A stretch of 33,890 nucleotides of DNA from Pseudomonadota bacterium. GTDB lineage: Bacteria; Pseudomonadota; Gammaproteobacteria; Burkholderiales; Chitinibacteraceae. The position numbers were made by a program, and so were the translations under genes. Shown here one piece after another: positions 1 to 8,439 of the stretch. Each line of letters starts with the position of its first letter. Positions within the stretch are counted from its first letter, which is position 1. The notes under the pieces were generated by a model. That model saw only the letters and a program-made list of their open reading frames with translations, searched no databases and was not told the origin of the DNA. The stretch is from positions 1 to 33,890 of the forward strand of contig JAGTRM010000038.1 of the NCBI GenBank assembly GCA_018261735.1, read 5' to 3'.

Positions 1-358
1 ACGGGTGATGAACCTGAATGAGCGCGTGGCGTCCTTGGATGCGCCGCTGGATATCGATCCGATGCTGACGATCGGCGAATCGATCCCGGACGAGCAGCAC
101 GACGGCCCGGAGACCCTGCTGCAAAACGCCGAAATCGAACGCTATGTCTGCGAATGGCTCAAACAGTTGTCGGACAAGCAACGTATGGTGATTGAGCGCC
201 GTTACGGGCTCAACGGCTACGAAATCTGCACCCTGGAAGATCTGGCTGCGAACCTGAGCCTGACGCGCGAACGGGTGCGGCAGATCCAGATCGAGGCGCT
301 GGACCAGTTGCGCCGCATCTTGCGCCGCTACGGCGTTTCACGTGACGTGATGTTCTGA
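1..358 (+). CDS. rpoS: RNA polymerase sigma factor RpoS, C-terminal part (partial)
   Basis: The reading frame is open from the first base of the window, so this is the 3' end of a longer gene. The visible 118 residues or so are the end of region 3 and region 4 of a sigma-70-family factor. The region 4.2 helix-turn-helix that reads the -35 box is clear: TLEDLAANLSLTRERVRQIQ followed by EALDQLRRILRRYG. The acidic stretch with DEQHDGPE and the short tail after region 4 are typical of RpoS, the stationary-phase and general-stress sigma factor, rather than RpoD or RpoH. The gene ends at a bidirectional terminator facing dapD. The 5' part, including regions 1-3, lies outside the window, so the RpoS assignment rests on region 4 only. 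Confidence 0.88.
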   Translation, partial: RVMNLNERVASLDAPLDIDPMLTIGESIPDEQHDGPETLLQNAEIERYVCEWLKQLSDKQRMVIERRYGLNGYEICTLEDLAANLSLTRERVRQIQIEALDQLRRILRRYGVSRDVMF

Positions 359-370
359 TTCATTTGAGTA

Positions 371-408
371 AAAAAGAGCCGGCTAACAACAGCCGGCTTA
401 TTTCATTT
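371..408. terminator. Bidirectional terminator between rpoS and dapD
   Basis: An 8-bp stem, AGCCGGCT at 377-384 and 391-398, closes a 6-base loop. It is followed on the + strand by TATTTCATTT. On the - strand it is followed by CTTTTTTAC. It therefore works as an intrinsic terminator for both convergent genes, better for the leftward transcript. Confidence 0.85.
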
Positions 409-414
409 CTGGGA

Positions 415-443
415 CCGGAAAGCGAAACGAATCCGCTTTCCGG
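415..443 (-). terminator. Second hairpin just after the dapD stop
   Basis: A perfect 10-bp stem, CCGGAAAGCG at 415-424 and CGCTTTCCGG at 434-443, has a 9-base loop. It lies between the dapD stop and the bidirectional terminator. It has no T-run of its own on the - strand, so it is more likely a 3'-end stabilising hairpin or a helper to the terminator than a terminator alone. Confidence 0.5.
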
Positions 444-454
444 CTGCGAACAGG

Positions 455-1276
455 TTAAATGCCGCGAAGCAATTCGTTGATACCCACCTTGCCGCGAGTC
501 TTGGCGTCGACCTTCTTTACGATCACCGCGCAGTAGAGGCTGTATTTGCCGTCAGCGGAGGGCAGGTTGCCGGAAACGACCACGGAGCCAGCCGGAATGC
601 GGCCGTAGGTAACTTCGCCGGTTTCCCGGTCGTAAATGCGGGTCGATTGGCCAATGTAAACGCCCATCGAGATCACCGAGCCTTCTTCCACGATCACGCC
701 TTCAACTACTTCCGAGCGCGCGCCGATGAAGCAATTGTCTTCAATGATGGTCGGGCCGGCTTGCAGCGGCTCCAGCACGCCGCCAATGCCTACGCCGCCG
801 GAAAGGTGCACGTTCTTGCCAATCTGTGCGCAGGAACCCACGGTGGCCCAGGTGTCGACCATGGTGCCTTCATCGACATAGGCGCCGATGTTCACGTAGG
901 AGGGCATCAGTACGGTGTTTTTGGCGATGAACGCGCCTTTGCGAGCGATGGCATTGGGCACGACGCGGAACCCGCCAGCGCGGAAATCGGCTTCGTTGTA
1001 ATCGGCAAACTTGCTGGGAACCTTGTCGAAAAACTGGGTGCAGCCGCCGGCCATGACTTCGTTGTCGTTGATGCGGAAAGACAGCAGTACGGCTTTCTTG
1101 AGCCATTGGTGCGTGGTCCATGCGCCATCGATTTTGGCAGCGACGCGAAGTTTGCCTTGATCGAGGCAGTCGATAACTTCGTTGACGGCATCGCGGACTT
1201 CGGCAGAAGCATTGGCGGGAGTGATTTCGGCGCGGTTTTCAAAGGCGGTTTCGATAACGTTTTGCAGGTTGCTCAT
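455..1276 (-). CDS. dapD: 2,3,4,5-tetrahydropyridine-2,6-dicarboxylate N-succinyltransferase (DapD)
   Basis: DapD transfers succinyl from succinyl-CoA to tetrahydrodipicolinate in the succinylase branch of diaminopimelate and lysine synthesis, in the cytoplasm. The 273-residue product has the family's usual length. It starts [16 protein letters not shown], and its C-terminal half is a left-handed beta-helix of hexapeptide repeats (for example [10 protein letters not shown] and [20 protein letters not shown]). The frame is open further upstream, but ATG at 1276 is chosen because the protein N-terminus matches the family from there. A start at 1372 would add 32 unrelated residues running into dapC. 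The gene lies 32 bases downstream of dapC on the same strand. The two encode consecutive pathway steps and are very probably co-transcribed. Confidence 0.95.
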   Translation of the reverse strand: MSNLQNVIETAFENRAEITPANASAEVRDAVNEVIDCLDQGKLRVAAKIDGAWTTHQWLKKAVLLSFRINDNEVMAGGCTQFFDKVPSKFADYNEADFRAGGFRVVPNAIARKGAFIAKNTVLMPSYVNIGAYVDEGTMVDTWATVGSCAQIGKNVHLSGGVGIGGVLEPLQAGPTIIEDNCFIGARSEVVEGVIVEEGSVISMGVYIGQSTRIYDRETGEVTYGRIPAGSVVVSGNLPSADGKYSLYCAVIVKKVDAKTRGKVGINELLRGI

Positions 1277-1308
1277 GGTTCTATTCCAGAGTGTGTTTAA
1301 TGGGGTAA

Positions 1309-2514
1309 TCAGCAGGACTTCATCAGTAAGCGGTTGGTGAAGCGCACGATGCGATCGGCAGCTTCCTCGCACTCGGCGAGCGGTGCGACTAGTGCGATCC
1401 GGATGCGGTTTGCGCCAGGGTTGGTTCCATGTGCTTCACGGGCCAGAAACGAGCCGGGCAATACGGTTACATGCTCGTCTTGATATAGGCGCTTGGCAAA
1501 TTCGGTGTCGCTAATCGGTGTTTCTGCCCACAAGTAGAAAGCGGCATCCGGCATTTGCACATTCAGCGCAGTTTGCAGTTTGGGCGTGACGGCGGCGAAT
1601 TTGGCGACGTACTGGCGGCGATTTTCTGCCACGTGCGCTTCATCGGACCAAGCGGCGGCGCTGGCGGCCTGCACCGGCGGGCTCATTGCGCAACCATGGT
1701 AGGTACGGTAGAGCAGGAACTGTTTGAGGATTTTCGCATCGCCCGCGACAAAGCCTGAGCGCATGCCTGGCACATTGCTGCGCTTGGAAAGCGACGAGAA
1801 CATCACCAGCCGGGTGAAGTCGCGACCAAGTTTGGCTGCGGCTTCCAGCCCACCGAGCGGTTTCTCTTCACCGAAATAGATTTCTGAATAACACTCGTCG
1901 CTGGCGATCACAAAGCCGTAGCGATCGGACAGCGAAAACAGTTTTTTCCAGTCGTCGAGCGATGCTACGGCGCCGGTCGGGTTGCCGGGCGAGCAGACAA
2001 ACACCAGTTGTGTGCGCTTCCAAATGGCTTCGGGTACGCTGTCCCAATCAGGCTGAAAATGACGGTCGCTGGTGCAATTCATGTAATACGGTTCGGCCCC
2101 GGCCAGCAGTGCCGCACCTTCGTAGATCTGGTAGAACGGGTTGGGCGAGAGCACGACCGGTTTTTCGGCAGCTGTCGGGTCGATCACGGCCTGGGCAAAG
2201 GCAAACAGCGCTTCACGGCTGCCGTTGACCGGCACGATTTCAGTTGCGGGATTCGGTGCGGAAATTCCATAACGAAGGGAAAGCCACTGGCTGATGCTGC
2301 TGCGCAGCGCGTCCGAGCCTAGCGTAACCGGATAGTTTTCCAGTCCGGCCATATTGGCGATCAGCGCATCCTTGACGAGTTGCGGCGTCGGGTGTTTCGG
2401 TTCGCCGATCGAAAGATTGATGGGCCGGAGTGCCGGATTGGGCGCTACGCCGGCGAACAGCTGGCGCAGTTTTTCGAAAGGGTAGGGTTGCAGCAGGGAA
2501 AGTCGCGGCGACAT
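1309..2514 (-). CDS. dapC: Succinyldiaminopimelate transaminase (DapC)
   Basis: This is a fold-type I PLP-dependent aminotransferase of 401 residues. It makes N-succinyl-LL-diaminopimelate, the step after DapD. Visible motifs are the substrate and cofactor region [12 protein letters not shown] near the N-terminus, [10 protein letters not shown], the aspartate-containing [11 protein letters not shown] that pairs with the PLP ring, and the Schiff-base lysine in [18 protein letters not shown]-terminal arginine in NRIRIALV fits the substrate carboxylate-binding residue. Start ATG 2514 is preferred to an upstream TTG at 2550 because it gives the usual MSPRL N-terminus, and because a TATAAT box overlaps the longer version. 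The dapC-dapD pairing supports DapC over a general aspartate aminotransferase. Confidence 0.9.
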   Translation of the reverse strand: MSPRLSLLQPYPFEKLRQLFAGVAPNPALRPINLSIGEPKHPTPQLVKDALIANMAGLENYPVTLGSDALRSSISQWLSLRYGISAPNPATEIVPVNGSREALFAFAQAVIDPTAAEKPVVLSPNPFYQIYEGAALLAGAEPYYMNCTSDRHFQPDWDSVPEAIWKRTQLVFVCSPGNPTGAVASLDDWKKLFSLSDRYGFVIASDECYSEIYFGEEKPLGGLEAAAKLGRDFTRLVMFSSLSKRSNVPGMRSGFVAGDAKILKQFLLYRTYHGCAMSPPVQAASAAAWSDEAHVAENRRQYVAKFAAVTPKLQTALNVQMPDAAFYLWAETPISDTEFAKRLYQDEHVTVLPGSFLAREAHGTNPGANRIRIALVAPLAECEEAADRIVRFTNRLLMKSC

Positions 2515-2549
2515 GGCGGGCGGCTCTTCAGGAATCAGGGAAAACGCCA

Positions 2550-2555
2550 ATTATA
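2550..2555 (-). promoter_or_regulatory. Candidate -10 box for dapC-dapD
   Basis: A perfect TATAAT reads leftward between the Smr gene stop and the dapC start. The hexamer 17 bases upstream (AGGCTT) is a poor -35, so this would be a -10-driven or activated promoter. The position, about 35 bases before the chosen ATG, is sensible. Confidence 0.4.
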
Positions 2556-2577
2556 GCGCAAGCGGGCAGGGAAAGCC

Positions 2578-3201
2578 TTAGCGCGCCTTCAGGCTCTTGA
2601 GCAAGACCAGCGCGGCACCGCCTCCGCCCTCGGCAGGCCGGGCCTGGCAAAAGGCCAGAACATCATCACGTTGGGCCAACCAGTTTTTCAGTTTGAGCTT
2701 CAATACGGGTTCGCGGTTGCGGGAGCCCAGTCCCTTGCCATGAACGATTCGCACGCAACGTTGGTTGCGCAAACGGCAAGCGTGGAGGAATTCGGCAACG
2801 GCTAGTCGGGCTGAATCGGATGTCTGCCCGTGCAGGTCAAGCTCGGCCTGCACTGCCCACTCGCCACGCCGCAATTTACGCAAAGATTCATGTTGTACGC
2901 CCGGGCGCATGAACAGCAGTTCCTCGCCGGTTTCCAGTTCATCCCAGGGCCAAAGATCGGTCATGGCTTCGGCGATGGTGCGTATTTCGTCGGAGTGGTG
3001 CCGGCGTGGCCACGGGGAGGGAGGGTGCGGCGGGTGAGGGTAATGCGTATGGACAAGCGGAACTGCCCCACGCACGGCCTGCATGAACAGATCGTGATCG
3101 GAGGGCGTGGGTTCAGGCGCAGGCGTGGCTGGCTTGGCCTTGGGCGTATTGCCCAAGGTTTTGCGCAGGCGCTTGAGGTGTTTGAGGGTCTGGTTGTCCA
3201 T
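2578..3201 (-). CDS. Smr-domain protein
   Basis: This 207-residue protein has a C-terminal Smr domain, the small MutS-related fold with nicking endonuclease or nucleic-acid-binding activity in studied members. The domain runs from about residue 117 to the end. It contains the two family signatures: LDLHGQT near its start and RIVHGKGLGS further on. The N-terminal 110 residues are rich in Pro, His and charged residues and look largely disordered, apart from a conserved segment around ELLFMRPGVQ that is common in proteobacterial Smr proteins. The substrate is unknown. The ATG has no recognisable ribosome-binding site: the bases before it are the T-run of the trxB terminator. Expression is therefore likely weak or depends on readthrough. 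Confidence 0.85.
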   Translation of the reverse strand: MDNQTLKHLKRLRKTLGNTPKAKPATPAPEPTPSDHDLFMQAVRGAVPLVHTHYPHPPHPPSPWPRRHHSDEIRTIAEAMTDLWPWDELETGEELLFMRPGVQHESLRKLRRGEWAVQAELDLHGQTSDSARLAVAEFLHACRLRNQRCVRIVHGKGLGSRNREPVLKLKLKNWLAQRDDVLAFCQARPAEGGGGAALVLLKSLKAR

Positions 3202-3205
3202 GGCA

Positions 3206-3237
3206 AGAAAAAAGGGACGCGAATTTCGTGCCCCTTT
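3206..3237 (-). terminator. trxB terminator
   Basis: Reading leftward, GGGGCACGAA pairs with TTCGCGTCCC around one base, with one mismatch and one wobble. It is followed by TTTTTTCTT. This is a good intrinsic terminator 20-50 bases after the trxB stop, lying directly before the Smr gene start. The flanking A and T runs could also stop rightward transcripts. Confidence 0.75.
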
Positions 3238-3258
3238 TACCTGATCGGCCGGTTCGGA

Positions 3259-4394
<1,136 letters not shown>

Positions 4395-5099
4395 ATGCGA
4401 AAAACGTTCCATCCCCTGCTGGGCCTATGGCGAACCGTGCCGGCACTGCGCAGCCCTGCGGTACGCCGGGTGCTGCTCAAGCAGATTTATTTCACCAGTA
4501 ATCAGGCCGCCTATCTTGTTGCCCTGATTGGCTTTGCGCTGGGCGCCATCGTGGTATTGCAGTTGCACGATGTCTATGGGCAGAGCTGGGAGTCGTCGTT
4601 GCGCGTTCTTGGGCGGCTGGGGATGAATGAGCTTGCTCCCTTGCTGGGTTCCTTGATCATGGTTGCCCGGTCGGCTTCTGCGGTGGCGAGCGAGTTGGCC
4701 AACATGCGCGCCAATGGCGAATTTCGTTGCCTGTCTCGGCATGGTATTGATGTCGTGGAGTACCTGTTGCTGCCGCGGGTGCTGGGCATGACCGTTTCTG
4801 CGGTGGTGCTTTCCGGTTGCATGGCCCTGTTCGCCCTTGTTGGCGGTATTATTTTTTCGGCGGGTTGGGATGCGGGTTACCAAATTGCCCAGGTTGAGCG
4901 CATGGTGCAGCCGGGCTGGATCTTGGTCTGCCTCGGTAAATCGGCGGTATTCGGTTTTTCGGCGGGTGTTTTTGCTTGCGGGGTGGGATTGATCACCAAA
5001 CCCCTGCCAACGGAACTGCCTAAAGCCGCCTCGCGTGCGGTATTTATTGGGATCTTGATGCTGTTCATCATTGATTTTGTTTGGTCGTTGATCCTATGA
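4395..5099 (+). CDS. MlaE/YrbE-family lipid ABC transporter permease
   Basis: This 234-residue inner-membrane protein has the MlaE fold. It starts with an amphipathic N-terminal helix, followed by about five hydrophobic segments (roughly residues 38-57, 84-92, 124-155, 172-193 and 212-233). The family core is visible as LGRLGMNELAPLLGSLIMVARSA, then SELANMR, then YLLLPRVLGM. MlaE-type permeases work with an MCE protein and an ABC ATPase to move phospholipids across the envelope. The cytoplasmic loop after SELANMR, normally with a conserved Glu-Gln and contacting the ATPase, here reads ANGEFRCLSRHGID and is diverged. It is the first gene of a four-gene operon and overlaps the next by 4 bases (ATGA). 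It is a shorter relative of E. coli MlaE and not necessarily its orthologue. Confidence 0.88.
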   Translation: MRKTFHPLLGLWRTVPALRSPAVRRVLLKQIYFTSNQAAYLVALIGFALGAIVVLQLHDVYGQSWESSLRVLGRLGMNELAPLLGSLIMVARSASAVASELANMRANGEFRCLSRHGIDVVEYLLLPRVLGMTVSAVVLSGCMALFALVGGIIFSAGWDAGYQIAQVERMVQPGWILVCLGKSAVFGFSAGVFACGVGLITKPLPTELPKAASRAVFIGILMLFIIDFVWSLIL

Positions 5100-5659
5100 C
5101 GCTGAAGTCGGCCGCCCTGTTGCAGCTTTCTGTGAATCCAGTTCAGCCAGGATGCTGGTGGATGACGGTTCCGCATGGCGAAGCGGTGGCGGATTGGGTG
5201 GATATGCTGGCGGATGAAGCACAAAAGCAGTGGTTTGGACGGGTGGCGGTCTTGGATGCTGCTGCAACCTTGATCAGTAACTTGCGCGTGTGGGAAAACC
5301 TGATTCTGCCGGTTTGGCGGCGCGATAATGTGCCGCTGGCTGCATTGGAGGAATCAGTAAATTCGGTCTTTGACCTGGCGCAGGTGGCGCAAGTGCAGCG
5401 CGAAAAACTTGTCATGCAGTTGCCTGCCGTTCTGGATAAGGCAGAGCGCCGCTTGGTGATCTTGTTGCGTTCTGTTCTGATCGGGCCGGCATGCGTGATC
5501 TTCGAGGAGGATCAGTGGCATGATCTGGCGGCACGGACTCGGGATTCGCCTCATGCGCGTTTATTTGCTCGATTGCAGCAATCGGACTGTTTGATTGTGG
5601 TCGGCCCGTCGCCTGCGCCGGATGGGTTTGGGCGAGTAGCTATTGTTGAGCGAGGGTAA
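5096..5659 (+). CDS. Degenerate ABC ATPase-like subunit of the MCE operon
   Basis: This 187-residue protein stands where MlaF-type ATPases are encoded, and its layout follows that fold in degraded form. VPHGEAVADWVD (residues 25-36) sits at the Walker A place with no GxxGxGKS/T. VAVLDAAATLISNLRVWENL (50-69) matches the Q-loop region, with the Gln replaced by Ala. LDKAE (113-117) replaces the LSGGQ signature. CVIFEED (133-139) stands for Walker B. The final VVGPSPAPDG lacks the switch His. Family ATPases are about 250-270 residues, so it is also short. It overlaps the permease gene by 4 bases and ends 4 bases before the MlaD-like gene. No frameshift or internal stop is visible, so it is a maintained protein and not a decaying one. 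Start ATG 5096 fits the coupling better than the upstream GTG at 5081. I infer a non-catalytic structural or regulatory subunit. Confidence 0.72.
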   Translation: MTLKSAALLQLSVNPVQPGCWWMTVPHGEAVADWVDMLADEAQKQWFGRVAVLDAAATLISNLRVWENLILPVWRRDNVPLAALEESVNSVFDLAQVAQVQREKLVMQLPAVLDKAERRLVILLRSVLIGPACVIFEEDQWHDLAARTRDSPHARLFARLQQSDCLIVVGPSPAPDGFGRVAIVERG

Positions 5660-5663
5660 GTGG

Positions 5664-6632
5664 ATGAGTTTGCTGAAAGATACCGATCCACGTTTCCGCT
5701 TTCTGGGCTGGCGGGTGGTGTTCTTTGGTCTGTCGGTTTTGCTGGTTCTGCTGGCGTTGGCGTTGGGTGTCGCGCTCAAGCAGGGAATGTTTGTCGGCAA
5801 GACTCGGCTGCATTTTACCGCCGAGCATGGCGCTGGTTTTGCGACAGGCATGCAGGTGCGTTTTTCAGGCTTTCGGATCGGCGTTGTGGACAAGGTGGCA
5901 CTGAACGAGCAAGCCAAGGTCAATGTGGATTTGCTGATTGAATCGCGCTATCTCAAATGGATCAAGGCTGATACCACGGCGCAGATGCTGCAAGAGGGGT
6001 TGATGGGAGATTATTACCTTGAAATGATCGGCGGCTCGCCCGGCTTGCCGCCAGTCAAAGAGGGTGACCGAATCAATTTCGCGCCGGCGCAAAGTCTGGC
6101 AGATATTGCGCACGACCTGAAAAATCGCACTATTCCGATCATTGACTCGGTGCAGAGTACGCTCGATTACATTAATGATCCCAAGGGAGATGTGCGTCAG
6201 ACGGTGGCTAACGTACACCAGTTGACGGCCGAACTGCGCGAAACGCGCGCGCGGGTTGATCAGCTGTTGAATCGTGTGGATGGTTTGGCTGACCGGGAGG
6301 TGCGGGCGACATTGGACAATGCCAGTCGCGTGCTGGCCAAGACCGATAATGTGGTGGCTGAAGTGCAAGGGCGCTTGCCGCAAATGATGGATTATGCCGC
6401 GAGCAGCATGGCGAGCTTGGATGCGACCGCACGCAATGCCAGTGCCATGGCGGCAATGCTGCGCAATACCCTGGACGAGGCAGCGCCACGCCTGCCTGGC
6501 TTGGTGCGCAATACGGACGATCTGGTACGTGACAGTCGTGAAACCTTGCACGGATTGCAGCAGAGCTGGCCTCTCAACAAAATGCTGACTCCCACCCCGC
6601 TGGATGCGCCGGTGCCGGATAGTCGGCGCTGA
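5664..6632 (+). CDS. MlaD/MCE-domain substrate-binding protein
   Basis: This 322-residue protein has one N-terminal transmembrane anchor (about residues 19-38, FFGLSVLLVLLALALGVAL) followed by a single MCE domain (about 45-125). The domain includes GMQVRFSGFRIGVVDKVAL and EGLMGDYYLEM. The rest is a long helical, coiled-coil-prone tail rich in Thr, Asp and Asn, with a repeating pattern such as TLDNASRVLAKTDNVVAEVQ. MCE proteins form hexameric lipid-carrying rings or tubes in the periplasm. The length is well beyond E. coli MlaD (183 residues) and matches the tailed MCE proteins of other betaproteobacteria. ATG 5664 follows a GAGGG ribosome-binding site. The upstream TTG at 5643 is rejected. 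Confidence 0.9.
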   Translation: MSLLKDTDPRFRFLGWRVVFFGLSVLLVLLALALGVALKQGMFVGKTRLHFTAEHGAGFATGMQVRFSGFRIGVVDKVALNEQAKVNVDLLIESRYLKWIKADTTAQMLQEGLMGDYYLEMIGGSPGLPPVKEGDRINFAPAQSLADIAHDLKNRTIPIIDSVQSTLDYINDPKGDVRQTVANVHQLTAELRETRARVDQLLNRVDGLADREVRATLDNASRVLAKTDNVVAEVQGRLPQMMDYAASSMASLDATARNASAMAAMLRNTLDEAAPRLPGLVRNTDDLVRDSRETLHGLQQSWPLNKMLTPTPLDAPVPDSRR

Positions 6633-6642
6633 GTCGAACGAT

Positions 6643-7455
6643 ATGTCTACCAAACTTCTGATGGGCTTGTTCATTCTGATTCTGACGGCCTGTGCGGGGA
6701 GTCCGCCTGCACGTGTTCCGGCGTTGCGCTTGTCCACGGAGGAAGCCAACCGAGCAGCGGTTTCGGCGGCCCAGGCATTACGTTGGGAGAATGCCGTGAC
6801 ATCCTGGCGCGAGGCGTTGGCGGGTTATCAGGCCATGGATGACTGGCAGGGGCAAGGCCGGGCGCGTTTGGGGTTGGGGCAGGCCTATGCCCGCCTTGGG
6901 CGCGACGATCTGGCCCGGGGTTATCTCGAAGCAATGCTTGAATCTGCGATTTTTCCCGAGGAGCAACGCGCGAGTGCGGCGTACCAATTGGCCTTGCTGG
7001 ATGTGCTGCACCATGATCGGGCCCTGGAATTGCTGGATGCTGCGCGACGATTTTGTGGCGCAAACTGCTCCCTGGTTGTGCAGTTTGACAATCTGGCTGC
7101 ACGCTTGGCTGCCGGTCGAGGCGACTGGGAGAGTGTGAGGCGCTTGGCGCAACGCGCACTGGATGCTGCAGGATCGATGCCTGCCGAACGATCGCATGCG
7201 CATCGGCTTCTTGGCGAGGCGGCACTGGCGGGTAATTCGCCGCTTGTTGCCCGGGAGCATCTGAGGGCGGCGTTGCTGGATGATCGCCAATTGGCCGAAC
7301 CTGAATGGTTGCTTGAGGATTATCGCCTGCTTGAGAAAACGGCAGCCTTGTTGGCAGACGATCCGCTGGTGCAAGAGGCGCAAATGCGGCAAAAAAGCAT
7401 TTGCGCCGCAGCCCGGATACCCGGCTGTTCCGGGCAATCTGGCGGCTTGCCTTGA
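6643..7455 (+). CDS. Helical-repeat (TPR-like) lipoprotein of the MCE operon
   Basis: This 270-residue protein begins with a lipoprotein signal peptide ending in LTAC, so Cys17 should be lipidated. The mature part is almost all helical and reads as degenerate tetratricopeptide-type repeats. An example is AAQALRWENAVTSWREAL, then GRARLGLGQAYARLGRDDLA, then later DWESVRRLAQRALDAA and PLVAREHLRAAL. It is 10 bases after the MlaD-like gene and ends at the rpsB promoter. In comparable operons the last gene often encodes an auxiliary lipoprotein of the PqiC type. I see no PqiC signature here, so this looks like a different accessory protein. I infer an outer-membrane or periplasmic partner of the MCE protein. 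ATG 6643 is chosen over 6604 because the signal peptide begins there. Confidence 0.75.
   Translation: MSTKLLMGLFILILTACAGSPPARVPALRLSTEEANRAAVSAAQALRWENAVTSWREALAGYQAMDDWQGQGRARLGLGQAYARLGRDDLARGYLEAMLESAIFPEEQRASAAYQLALLDVLHHDRALELLDAARRFCGANCSLVVQFDNLAARLAAGRGDWESVRRLAQRALDAAGSMPAERSHAHRLLGEAALAGNSPLVAREHLRAALLDDRQLAEPEWLLEDYRLLEKTAALLADDPLVQEAQMRQKSICAAARIPGCSGQSGGLP
7377..7407 (+). repeat. Perfect 11-bp inverted repeat inside the lipoprotein gene
   Basis: GGCGCAAATGC at 7377-7387 and GCATTTGCGCC at 7397-7407 flank a 9-base loop containing six A residues. It lies in the last 80 bases of the coding sequence and has no T-run after it, so it is not a standard intrinsic terminator. Confidence 0.6.
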
Positions 7456-7481
7456 TTTTTGGGTGCCGGGCGGGTTAGAAT
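7452..7481 (+). promoter_or_regulatory. rpsB promoter
   Basis: TTGATT at 7452-7457 and TAGAAT at 7476-7481 are separated by 18 bases. A GC-rich discriminator (CTTGCGGC) follows, as expected for growth-rate- and ppGpp-controlled ribosomal promoters. The -35 overlaps the stop codon of the upstream lipoprotein gene. The predicted start of transcription is near 7488, giving a leader of about 120 bases. Confidence 0.75.
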
Positions 7482-7520
7482 CTTGCGGCTTTGCGGCATG
7501 GGGCCGTAAAGATACTTTCC

Positions 7521-7601
7521 CGTTCGCGCTTGATAAGGGTGCGTTCCGCCAGTGGCGGCGTTCCATGCGAACGGAAGTCCTAACCCTTATGCATATTGGA
7601 G
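7521..7601 (+). promoter_or_regulatory. Structured rpsB leader RNA (probable S2 autoregulatory element)
   Basis: The leader can form an outer 8-bp helix, ATAAGGGT (7533-7540) with ACCCTTAT (7583-7590), enclosing a CCGCC/GGCGG hairpin (7546-7550 with 7554-7558). A competing pairing, CGTTCGC (7521-7527) with GCGAACG (7568-7574), crosses the outer helix, so a pseudoknot or switch is possible. The ribosome-binding site TTGGAG follows at about 7596-7601. In E. coli ribosomal protein S2 represses rpsB-tsf by binding the rpsB leader. The same mechanism here is an inference from position and structure. Confidence 0.55.
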
Positions 7602-7607
7602 TTTTCA

Positions 7608-8339
7608 ATGTCTGTCAGCATGCGTCAAATGCTTGAAGCTGGTGTTCACTTTGGTCACCAGACCCGTTACTGGAATCCGAAAATGGCGCAGTACATTTTC
7701 GGTGCGCGCAACAAGATTCACATTATCAACCTGGAAAAGTCCCTGCCGATGTTCGAAGACGCGCTGAAGTTCGTGCGCCGTCTCTCGGCAAACAAGGGCA
7801 CCATCCTGTTTGTTGGCACCAAGCGTCAGGCTCGCGAGATCGTTGCTGAAGAAGCGCAACGTGCAGCCTGCCCGTTCGTTGATCATCGCTGGCTCGGCGG
7901 TATGCTGACCAACTACAAGACCGTCAAGCAATCCATCAAACGTCTGGCTGAGATTCAAGCCATTCTGGCAGACGAGAACAACGGTTATGGCAAGAAAGAA
8001 TTGCTGGATATGAGCCGTGAAGTGGAAAAGCTTGAGCGTTCGCTCGGTGGTATCAAGGACATGGGCGGTCTGCCGGACGCGATTTTTGTTATTGATACCG
8101 GCTATCAAAAAGGCACTATCGTTGAAGCCAAGAAGCTGGGCATCCCCGTGATTGGCGTGGTTGATACCAACAACAATCCGGATGGCATTGATTATGTTAT
8201 CCCGGGCAACGACGATTCCAGCCGTGCTATTCGCTTGTACGCCCGTGGCGTTGCGGATGCCGTGCTTGAAGGCCGCAGCCAGGCGGTGCAGGAAATCGTT
8301 GAAGCTGCTGCTGCCGCTGCCGAGGCTGCTGCAGAGTAA
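7608..8339 (+). CDS. rpsB: 30S ribosomal protein S2
   Basis: S2 is a component of the small ribosomal subunit. The 243-residue product begins [20 protein letters not shown], then [23 protein letters not shown], both highly conserved S2 segments. [14 protein letters not shown] and the C-terminal [24 protein letters not shown] follow. The tail is an Ala/Glu-rich stretch. ATG 7608 has the ribosome-binding site TTGGAG at the right distance and matches the S2 N-terminus, so the in-frame start at 7596 is rejected. It is the first gene of the rpsB-tsf-pyrH-frr cluster and is preceded by its own promoter and leader. Confidence 0.98.
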   Translation: MSVSMRQMLEAGVHFGHQTRYWNPKMAQYIFGARNKIHIINLEKSLPMFEDALKFVRRLSANKGTILFVGTKRQAREIVAEEAQRAACPFVDHRWLGGMLTNYKTVKQSIKRLAEIQAILADENNGYGKKELLDMSREVEKLERSLGGIKDMGGLPDAIFVIDTGYQKGTIVEAKKLGIPVIGVVDTNNNPDGIDYVIPGNDDSSRAIRLYARGVADAVLEGRSQAVQEIVEAAAAAAEAAAE

Positions 8340-8360
8340 GTACGATCTGCCCTCGTGGTC

Positions 8361-8390
8361 CGAAAAGGGGCGTTTTTTCGCCCCTTTTTT
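8361..8390 (+). terminator. rpsB-tsf intergenic terminator/attenuator
   Basis: The stem AAAAGGGGCG (8363-8372) and CGCCCC plus T-run (8379-8390) closes a 6-T loop and is followed by TTTTTT. It is a strong intrinsic terminator. Because tsf has no obvious promoter of its own, it probably acts as a partial terminator that sets the S2 to EF-Ts ratio, as in E. coli. Confidence 0.85.
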
Positions 8391-8439
8391 GCAACAATTT
8401 CCGGACATAATGTCCGTACCGATTCAGGAGAAACATATC

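Noticed and set aside
647..1300. 217-residue open frame on the + strand opposite dapD
   Set aside because: It lies wholly antisense to the well-supported dapD gene, with a composition (Gly, Ala, Asp, His, Phe rich) typical of a shadow frame and no recognisable motif.
8402..8416. 7-bp inverted repeat CGGACAT/ATGTCCG before tsf as an operator
   Set aside because: The arms are separated by one base just after the terminator. It is short and has no supporting context, so it was not called as a site.
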